A stretch of DNA of 19,513 nucleotides from Kiritimatiellia bacterium. GTDB taxonomy: Bacteria; Verrucomicrobiota; Kiritimatiellia; RFP12; UBA3636. The stretch lies in assembly GCA_016295275.1 (NCBI GenBank), contig JAEDLN010000016.1, forward strand, positions 1 to 19,513. Reading direction: 5' to 3'. This document shows positions 14,016-19,513 of the stretch, in pieces. Numbering within the stretch: position 1 is the first letter of the stretch; every line of letters begins with the position of its first letter. The translations under genes were made by a program, and so were the position numbers. The notes beneath the pieces were generated by a model. It was not told the origin of the DNA. It ran no database searches and was given only the letters and a program-made list of their open reading frames with translations.

Positions 14016-14987
14016 ATGACAACCGATTCCATGAGTGCGCGCCGCCGCGCCACAACGCGCGATTATATCCGGATTGCCCGACTTGACCATTGGATTAAAA
14101 ATCTCTTTATCATGCCCGGATTTTTTGCGGCATATGTTTTGACGGAAACGGAAACCGGGACGTCCCCCCTTGTCATGCGGCTTCTTGCAGCCTTTCTCGC
14201 CACCAGTCTCGTCGCCTCCTCGAATTATGTCATCAACGAATGGCTTGATGCAAAGTACGACCGCTTTCACCCCGTCAAGAAACTGCGCCCGGTTGTGGTG
14301 GCAGAGCTCCGCTTTCCGTATGTAATGGCCGAATACGCACTTTTGGCTATCCTTGGGCTGGTTTTGTCGCTCTTCATTTCCCCGCTCTTTTTCTTCATGT
14401 CATTATGGCTGTTCGTCATGGGAATCGTCTATAACGTCAAACCGCTTCGGACAAAGGACGTTCCCTATCTGGACGCGCTTTCGGAATCGGTCAACAATAT
14501 GATCCGGCTTCTGATGGGTTGGTTTGTCGTCACGAACACATCCCTTCCTCCTTGCAGTCTCGTTCTCGGATACTGGATGTGCGGTGCGTTTCTGATGGCA
14601 ACCAAGCGTTTTGCCGAATACCGCATGATCAATAATCCGTCTCAAGCAGGACTCTACCGGAAATCGTTCCAGCTCTATACGGAACCGAGCTTGATGGTTT
14701 CTTCGTTCTGCTACGCCCTCGCGGCAATGTTCTTCATCGGCATTTTCCTCGTCAAATACCGGGTTGAACTCGTTTTTTCGATTCCATTTCTGATTGCCCT
14801 CTTCGGAAACTATATTTCGCTTGCCTATCAAGACGACTCGGCCGCCCAAAAGCCGGAGAAGCTCTACCATGAGAAAGGTCTCATGATGTTAAGTATTGCC
14901 TTTGGCATTGCGCTTGTTCTAGGCTTTTGCGTCAAACTCCCCTGGCTTGGAATTTTCGTTTCCAACAGCCTTATTTCGATTCCATGA
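14016..14987 (+). CDS. UbiA-family prenyltransferase, probable polyprenyl-phosphate phosphoribosyltransferase (DPPR synthase-like)
   Basis: 323 aa, polytopic (about eight or nine membrane segments). RIARLDHWIKNLFIMPGFFA (19-38) corresponds to the 'RPxQWxKN' start of DPPR-synthase-like UbiA proteins. The first Asp motif is NEWLDAKYD (Asn74, Asp78, Asp82), followed by RFHPVKKLRPVV, the conserved 'HP.K..RP' of this subgroup. The second region is YNVKPLRTKDVPYLDALSES (139-158). Known relatives join polyprenyl phosphate to phosphoribosyl pyrophosphate in the membrane, the first step of decaprenyl-phosphate pentose synthesis. ATG 14016 is used; ATG 14031 is also possible, and neither has a Shine-Dalgarno. 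The TGA overlaps the ATG of the next gene. The family is sure; the substrate is inferred. Confidence 0.85.
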   Translation: MTTDSMSARRRATTRDYIRIARLDHWIKNLFIMPGFFAAYVLTETETGTSPLVMRLLAAFLATSLVASSNYVINEWLDAKYDRFHPVKKLRPVVVAELRFPYVMAEYALLAILGLVLSLFISPLFFFMSLWLFVMGIVYNVKPLRTKDVPYLDALSESVNNMIRLLMGWFVVTNTSLPPCSLVLGYWMCGAFLMATKRFAEYRMINNPSQAGLYRKSFQLYTEPSLMVSSFCYALAAMFFIGIFLVKYRVELVFSIPFLIALFGNYISLAYQDDSAAQKPEKLYHEKGLMMLSIAFGIALVLGFCVKLPWLGIFVSNSLISIP

Positions 14988-17374
14988 ATTGTGTCGTTTC
15001 GCCTTTTGCTCGTCTTTGTCGCACCGCATCTCGAATTGCTCCCTATCTAGGTGTTTTCGTATGCGCAGTGCTTCTCATTATCGCCCTTACGTGGCCATGG
15101 TGCCTTCATTGGCAGAATGAATTCCTGGCGCATTGGGATCCGCCGTTCCACGCATGGAAACTGGAGTTTATGGCGCGGCGGATCCTAGCGGGCGACCTTT
15201 TTAACCGGTCTGGCAATACAAACCTGCTCTATCCGCATTCGGGAGCTCTGTATTTCGAGGCGTTGCAATGGCCGCAAGCCGTTTTTGCGGCTCTGTTGCT
15301 CGGCATCTTTCATCTCTCCCCTACTCTGACCTACCATCTTACGCTCGTTCTCTTCTGGGCTTTCAGCGCGCCTTGCACGCTGTTCCTGCTCCGGCAGCTC
15401 CGTTGCCGCAAAGAAGCGGCCTTTGCGGGAGCCGTCCTGTTCTGCATCCTCCCCTACCGCATAAGCTATATGGTGGAGTTTCAAATGGAACTCCCTTACG
15501 CAATTCCGCTCGTCTATGCGTTTTTGGTTCGCTTCTTTCATACATGCAGGAAACGGGACGCGATTCTCCTTGCCTTATCCTGGTGGCTTCTTGCCGTCAC
15601 CGAATTGTACGAAGCGGTTTTCATTCTTTTGACACTTCCGTTTCTCGCCATTGCCTTTTTTGCGACCGATCCGAAAATCCTCGCGAAACGAACATTCTAC
15701 ACGGCAGGCGTCTGGGGAATCGTTGCAGGACTCGCCTCCCTCCCCGTCATGCTTCTGCCCTACCTTGCCCAAAGCGATTCCGGAGCCGTTGCCCGTCCGC
15801 TCAAAGAAGTCTTCATGCATAGCGCACAGCCTTTCTCCTACGTGTTGCCATGGGGACGGTTTTTTCTTTGGAAACCGACGGCCTATTCGGACGAATTCAG
15901 TCTCTATCCCACCTTGGTTGTTTTGGCACTCTCCCTGTATGCCCTTTTCCATTGGTACTCCTCGCGCAAAAAACAGCCCGTTACCGACAATCGTCCCTTG
16001 CAGGCAAACGCAGGCGTCTTGTCGAAACTCCGGATGACGGTCCCCCGACGGATACCCGGAATCGCCGTCGGAACCGGTTTTGCATTTATCGCTTTCTTAA
16101 TCCTGTTGCAATGTCGGGCTGAGAGATGCACGCCAGCCATTCAATTTCTCATAAACGCCTTTCTGATCCTGATTGCAATTTGTTTACTCCTCGTCATCCT
16201 CTTCGCGCCTCCCCGGGAATCGACTCGAAGCGTATTTCTCCGCGGATTAGGCGCCGCGGCCGTATTTTGCACCGTTTTGTCTTGGGGACCCGACATCTGC
16301 TTGGGAGCAAGCCGTCGAACCTTGTTTTTCCAAGCCGACAACAGCTTCTTTCTTTCCGTCTATAAGGTGCTCTTTCCCGTTTTATCCCACTTTCGCGTCA
16401 TGTCACGCTTCGGGGTTATCGTTCTGTTCTTTCTTGTCTGCGCTGCGACATGTGCGCTGGATATCCTTCTTCAAAGGATGACCGGGAAGCGCTTTTCCAA
16501 ACCTTGGATGGCCGGCGTCATCTCGGCGCTAGCAATTGCTCTCTGTGCGGTCGAGTGCATTCCGCCGTCATCCAAGGTCCATTCCTTCCTTGCGGTTGAC
16601 GAGGCCAGAAAATCCCCTGCCATGAACCGTCTTTTCGAAAATCATCCCATCCGGACACTCGCCGCCCTGCCAATGGGAAACCGGAACATGGAAGGAATGC
16701 GGATGTTTTCGCTTTTGAAAGGCGATTTTCCCTATGTGTACGCATGGGGAGGATATTTCCCCGAGTTCTCCCAAGAGATTGTCCATGCCAGCGGAAAAGG
16801 ATTTTGGAATCTTCTGCACGAACAGCTTTCTTCGCTTTATCCGCCCTGCCTCGTGTTTCGGGATCGCCGATATGCGTTTGATGACAGCCCTCGGACAGGT
16901 CCGGACGGACGTAGGGAAGACCTCTACTCCTTCCTCGTCCCGGTTGACAACGATTCCCGTTTCACGCTCTACGAAATCTCTCCGCTTCCGCCCGCAAAAC
17001 AAGAAATCCGCCGCTTTCGAACCGATGTCGGGCAACAGAATTCAGTGCTTTGCTCCACCGTCAAAACGTCGCCCGGCATTTCCGTCCGCCTCTCCCTGAA
17101 CGAAACCATCCTCGCACACGCCATTGCAGATGCATCGGGCATTGCCTGTTTTCGCTACGATCTTTCGAAAATACCGGCAAAGCAGTGGAGCGCCAATGGA
17201 AACAACCGCCTTCAATTCGAAATCGAAGACGACGCCTCCGAAGCCCTTCTCTCCGTAACTCGATTTTCACTATTGGGACAGGATGGCTCGTATCATGATC
17301 CGTGCGCGCCCTATACCGGAGGAACAACCCGGTTTTCCCCGGAAACACCCTATCGACCTAACCAAACCCTATGA
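14984..17374 (+). CDS. Large polytopic membrane protein, GT-C glycosyltransferase-like
   Basis: 796 aa from ATG 14984, which overlaps the prenyltransferase stop as ATGA. A longer start at 14927 would lie inside the upstream gene. Membrane segment 1 spans about residues 20-40, followed by NEFLAHWDPPFHAWKLEF with Asp52, the kind of acidic residue in the first external loop that GT-C enzymes use. The region LYPHSGALYFEALQWPQAVF and the following helices resemble the common bacterial GT-C-like family ('FyP...l...e'). About eleven or more helices extend to about residue 565. A soluble C-terminal domain (570-796) follows, including HPIRTLAALPMGNRN. It probably uses a polyprenyl-phosphate sugar and transfers it outside the membrane. 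The exact family and substrate are not recognised. Confidence 0.75.
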   Translation: MNCVVSPFARLCRTASRIAPYLGVFVCAVLLIIALTWPWCLHWQNEFLAHWDPPFHAWKLEFMARRILAGDLFNRSGNTNLLYPHSGALYFEALQWPQAVFAALLLGIFHLSPTLTYHLTLVLFWAFSAPCTLFLLRQLRCRKEAAFAGAVLFCILPYRISYMVEFQMELPYAIPLVYAFLVRFFHTCRKRDAILLALSWWLLAVTELYEAVFILLTLPFLAIAFFATDPKILAKRTFYTAGVWGIVAGLASLPVMLLPYLAQSDSGAVARPLKEVFMHSAQPFSYVLPWGRFFLWKPTAYSDEFSLYPTLVVLALSLYALFHWYSSRKKQPVTDNRPLQANAGVLSKLRMTVPRRIPGIAVGTGFAFIAFLILLQCRAERCTPAIQFLINAFLILIAICLLLVILFAPPRESTRSVFLRGLGAAAVFCTVLSWGPDICLGASRRTLFFQADNSFFLSVYKVLFPVLSHFRVMSRFGVIVLFFLVCAATCALDILLQRMTGKRFSKPWMAGVISALAIALCAVECIPPSSKVHSFLAVDEARKSPAMNRLFENHPIRTLAALPMGNRNMEGMRMFSLLKGDFPYVYAWGGYFPEFSQEIVHASGKGFWNLLHEQLSSLYPPCLVFRDRRYAFDDSPRTGPDGRREDLYSFLVPVDNDSRFTLYEISPLPPAKQEIRRFRTDVGQQNSVLCSTVKTSPGISVRLSLNETILAHAIADASGIACFRYDLSKIPAKQWSANGNNRLQFEIEDDASEALLSVTRFSLLGQDGSYHDPCAPYTGGTTRFSPETPYRPNQTL

Positions 17375-17907
17375 AAAAGATCATCCTTCTCCTCGCCAAC
17401 GGTTTCGGTCTCGGAAACAGTCCTCATTGCTCCGGCACGATTGGAGCTCTGGCGGGCATCCCCTTTGCAATCGCCCTGACGTCTTTGTACGACCACCCTT
17501 GGGTACAGGTTTTCCTGTCATACGTCCTGTTTATGCTCGCCTTTCCCATCTGCGATTATGCCGAAAAACACTACCAGACAAAAGATGACGGTCGAATCGT
17601 CGCCGATGAATGGATGCTGCTTCCCATCTGCTTCATCGCGCAAGAACCGATCTGGCGGGAATTGGCCGAGGGCGATTGGTTGACGGCTGTGGCATTCACC
17701 GGAATGGCCTTCGTCGCAAGCCGCATTGCCGACATTCTAAAACCGTTTCCCGCTTTTCAACTGCAGTCCATGAAAGGTGGAATCGGAATCGTTCTCGACG
17801 ATTTTTTCGCCAATCTCTACGCCTGGTGCGCCATCTTCTTTCTCAACCGCTTTCTGCTTCACCCGGTTCTCATTCCATTCGCCCGCCGGCTGTTCGGTAT
17901 GGAATAA
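17371..17907 (+). CDS. pgpA: Phosphatidylglycerophosphatase A family protein
   Basis: 178 aa, typical length. Conserved PgpA motifs appear in order: GLGNSPHCSGTIGAL (13-27), KDDGRIVADEW (71-81, with Asp72, Asp73, Asp79 and Glu80), SRIADILKPFP (117-127) and MKGGIGIVLDDFFANL (134-149, with Asp143 and Asp144). The acidic residues bind the metal for phosphatase activity. PgpA removes phosphate from phosphatidylglycerophosphate at the inner membrane to give phosphatidylglycerol. Its ATG overlaps the stop of the membrane protein gene, so it is translationally coupled to the glycosyltransferase-like gene. In this setting it might dephosphorylate polyprenyl-phosphoribose-5-phosphate instead; that is speculation. 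Codons 113-120 are duplicated exactly at 13703-13726. Confidence 0.9.
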   Translation: MKKIILLLANGFGLGNSPHCSGTIGALAGIPFAIALTSLYDHPWVQVFLSYVLFMLAFPICDYAEKHYQTKDDGRIVADEWMLLPICFIAQEPIWRELAEGDWLTAVAFTGMAFVASRIADILKPFPAFQLQSMKGGIGIVLDDFFANLYAWCAIFFLNRFLLHPVLIPFARRLFGME

Positions 17908-17927
17908 CCCGCGCGACAGAATCCGCC

Positions 17928-17944
17928 TTTCCGGCTCCCGGAAA
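17928..17944. terminator. Small hairpin between convergent genes
   Basis: Perfect 7-bp stem TTTCCGG/CCGGAAA with a 3-base loop, lying in the 48 bp between the pgpA stop and the AI-2E transporter stop. No U-tract follows on either strand, so it would be at best a weak bidirectional terminator. Confidence 0.35.
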
Positions 17945-17955
17945 CAGAGAAACGG

Positions 17956-19173
17956 CTAATTCGTCTCCCCTTCGGCCGAAGGCGTTTCCGAATCCGCAAA
18001 ATACTCCCGCTTCAACAACCGGAAAAAGGTCGCAAAGAAGGCGGACAGCGGAATGGCAAGCAGCAACCCGAGAACGCCGCCGATAACCGAATTCCAGAAA
18101 AACAGGGAAAAAATGACCGCAAAGGCGCTGAGTCCGGTCCGCTGCCCCATGACACGCGGCGTGATGAAATAGCTGTCCAGCGTCTGCACGATACAGAAAA
18201 TGATCACCACCCAGGCCAAAAGCCCCCATCCGCCGCCCGGCGAGAATAGGGCGAGCAGTACGATGACCGGAAGTCCGACAATGTTGCCGAGGTAAGGAAC
18301 GATGTTCATCATGCCGAGAATCAAGCCGAGCAAAAAGCCGTACGGAAGCCCAACCAAAAGAAATCCGACGGCAAACAAAACGGCCTGAACCATCACAACG
18401 AGCAACTGCCCGCGGAAAAAGGAATAGACGATATCCAGAAACTGGTCGACGAGATAGATGATGTTGCGGCGCGTCTTTTCATCGAAGAAAACAAGCGGTT
18501 TCGACAAATTGACGCCCCGGAACGGAGGCATGCAAAGCAACAGCCCCGTGTAAATCAAAAACACGAAAATCTGCATCACCCGGTCGACGAGCCAGCCGGT
18601 GAAGCCATAGACGGAACTGCCGATGGTCGTTGCGACCCCCGCCACCCCGTTGGCGGTCTTTCCCAACATGGGAAGAACGGTCTTCACGTCAAACCAATTG
18701 TCCGGCCGATGCGAAACAATCCAGTCCCACCAGCCTTTTTTCTGAAGAAAATCGGTAATGGTCGGAAAGATTTTCGGCACCTGCACTTGCACCCAATCGA
18801 TGAAATGCGGGAATCCGTCAATCAAGCGGATGGCTTGGTCCGTTATGATTTTGCCGAAGAAATAGACGAACAGACCGATCGGAACGAAGACCCCGACGAC
18901 AAGCAGGCAAAGGGCAACCCATTTCACCTTGCAGATTTTCACTTGAATCCAAGTGAACAGAGGCCGGAGGATCATCGCCAGAAAAACGGCCGCCACCGGT
19001 GGCCACAGCACACTGGAGTGGGCACTCAAAAAGCCTCCGATCGCGCGAAACAAATAGACGACAAACAGAAAGAAGACGGCAACCGCAAGTGCCGTCAAGG
19101 CCCCTGTGATGAGAGTGTTTTGCCGTTGACTGAAAACGAGTGAATGTTTGGGCGTCTCCATAGGTTCGTGCAT
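17956..19173 (-). CDS. AI-2E (PerM/YdiK-like) family transporter
   Basis: 405 aa from ATG 19173 (MHEPMETPKH); ATG 19161 (METPKH) is an equally good start. Longer in-frame starts run through a 15-bp hairpin and upstream of the likely promoter and add a non-family leader, so I dropped them. Membrane segments begin TALAVAVFFLFVVYLF, then WPPVAAVFLAMILRPLF. A long soluble segment follows (ITDQAIRLIDGFPHFIDWVQ ... FPTITDFLQKKGWWDWI). The C-terminal half has the family signatures NIVPYLGNIVGLPVIVLLAL and LDSYFITPRVMGQRTGLSAF, then GVLGLLLAIPLSAFF. Members export small molecules or ions, and a few work in quorum signal or sodium/proton exchange; the substrate here is unknown. It converges on pgpA and diverges from the secreted protein gene. 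Confidence 0.9.
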   Translation of the reverse strand: MHEPMETPKHSLVFSQRQNTLITGALTALAVAVFFLFVVYLFRAIGGFLSAHSSVLWPPVAAVFLAMILRPLFTWIQVKICKVKWVALCLLVVGVFVPIGLFVYFFGKIITDQAIRLIDGFPHFIDWVQVQVPKIFPTITDFLQKKGWWDWIVSHRPDNWFDVKTVLPMLGKTANGVAGVATTIGSSVYGFTGWLVDRVMQIFVFLIYTGLLLCMPPFRGVNLSKPLVFFDEKTRRNIIYLVDQFLDIVYSFFRGQLLVVMVQAVLFAVGFLLVGLPYGFLLGLILGMMNIVPYLGNIVGLPVIVLLALFSPGGGWGLLAWVVIIFCIVQTLDSYFITPRVMGQRTGLSAFAVIFSLFFWNSVIGGVLGLLLAIPLSAFFATFFRLLKREYFADSETPSAEGETN

Positions 19174-19225
19174 AGACGGGGTTCTTGCCGCATCATCGAA
19201 TGCCGACAACATCCATGCGAAAGCC

Positions 19226-19253
19226 ATTGTACACTTCCGACCATTCTGCGCAA
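19226..19253 (-). promoter_or_regulatory. Possible promoter of the AI-2E transporter gene
   Basis: Minus strand: TTGCGC (19248-19253), 16-bp spacer, TACAAT (19226-19231). Start of transcription near 19219 would exclude the upstream ATG at 19227 and supports translation from 19173 or 19161. Confidence 0.45.
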
Positions 19254-19269
19254 GGATATTTCCAATATC

Positions 19270-19303
19270 CACCCTTATTCCGGAAAAATCCGGGATAAGG
19301 GTG
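19270..19303. other. 15-bp stem hairpin between divergent genes
   Basis: Arms 19270-19284 and 19289-19303 pair over 15 positions with one G-T pair and an AAAA loop. Neither strand has a U-tract after the stem, so it is not an ordinary terminator. It sits just upstream of the plus-strand promoter and could be a regulator-binding inverted repeat. Confidence 0.6.
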
Positions 19304-19318
19304 AAAAATCGTTGTGGC

Positions 19319-19347
19319 TTGACGCGAATTTTCTTTGCTGATACAGT
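19319..19347 (+). promoter_or_regulatory. Promoter of the secreted protein at the right edge
   Basis: TTGACG (19319-19324), 17-bp spacer, TACAGT (19342-19347). Predicted start is near 19354, about 32 bases before ATG 19386. Confidence 0.7.
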
Positions 19348-19385
19348 AAAAAGTTGGAAAATAAAACCCGTTTGTCTCAAAAAAA

Positions 19386-19513
19386 ATGAACTCGCTCAAC
19401 CGAATCACCTTGTTTCTCGCCCTGATGCCTGCCATCGTATTTGCAATGAATCCGCCCACATCTAGCTATGGTACGGTTCGCGAGACGATGCTCACATTTG
19501 ATAAGGCCGATCC
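19386..19513 (+). CDS. Secreted or exported protein, N-terminal fragment
   Basis: Only 42 codons lie in the window. MNSLNRITLFLALMPAIVFA is a plausible signal peptide (short polar start, hydrophobic core, small residues at the cleavage site), followed by MNPPTSSYGTVRETMLTFDK. A promoter lies about 40 bp upstream, and an A-rich stretch rather than a Shine-Dalgarno precedes the ATG. Too little sequence is present to name a family. Confidence 0.7.
   Translation, partial: MNSLNRITLFLALMPAIVFAMNPPTSSYGTVRETMLTFDKAD

Noticed and set aside
17956..19380. Longer N-terminus for the AI-2E transporter
   Set aside because: It would translate through a 15-bp hairpin and upstream of the likely promoter, and adds about 70 residues not seen in the family.

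Overview
The window looks like chromosomal DNA from a member of the PVC group (Verrucomicrobiota, Kiritimatiellota or Lentisphaerota). The evidence is a tight run of many FTLIE-type pseudopilins whose tail (H-, I-, J- and K-like proteins) resembles the 'Verru_Chthon' D-B-C-A cassette known from that group. Most starts also lack a Shine-Dalgarno sequence. Nothing here fixes genus or species. Genes use ordinary stops (TAG, TGA and TAA all occur), and several promoters have a textbook sigma-70 form with 17-bp spacers.

Region 1 (1-8715, minus strand) is one operon-like block. A strong promoter (8687-8715) leads into gspF, followed by seven pseudopilin genes and a large GspK-like gene that runs off the left edge. 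Read in transcription order it is F, G, G-like, G-like (with a zinc-ribbon-like Cys cluster), H, I, J, G-like, K. That is the classical gspF-G-H-I-J-K order of a type II secretion operon with three extra pseudopilins inserted. The products should form an inner-membrane assembly platform and a periplasmic pseudopilus with an I/J/K tip. No secretion ATPase, secretin or prepilin peptidase is present in the window.

Region 2 (about 8790-11700, plus strand) is an accessory-looking unit. It holds a broken secreted gene carrying a lysozyme-like domain (one frame change plus an amber codon at a conserved Trp position). This is coupled by ATG/TGA contact to an intact secreted FG-GAP/VCBS-type protein. 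Related 34-bp palindromic repeats lie on both sides.

Region 3 (11772-13423) has tRNA-Pro(CGG) with its own promoter and terminator, a small Dabb-family protein, and a Ser/Gly-rich lipoprotein with a near-consensus promoter.

Region 4 (13349-14015) is a 667-bp non-coding stretch. It carries two copies of a REP-like hairpin (a third, with a compensatory base-pair swap, lies at 8862-8880), a fragment matching 24 bases of pgpA exactly, and several poly-T tracts.

Region 5 (14016-17907, plus strand) is a three-gene operon in which each junction is an ATGA overlap: a UbiA-family prenyltransferase resembling polyprenyl-phosphate phosphoribosyltransferase, a GT-C-like polytopic membrane protein, and PgpA phosphatase. 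It could make and use a polyprenyl-phosphate pentose, although PgpA may simply serve phospholipid synthesis.

Region 6 (17956-19513) has a convergent AI-2E-family transporter and, divergent from it, the beginning of a secreted protein. A long hairpin lies between them.
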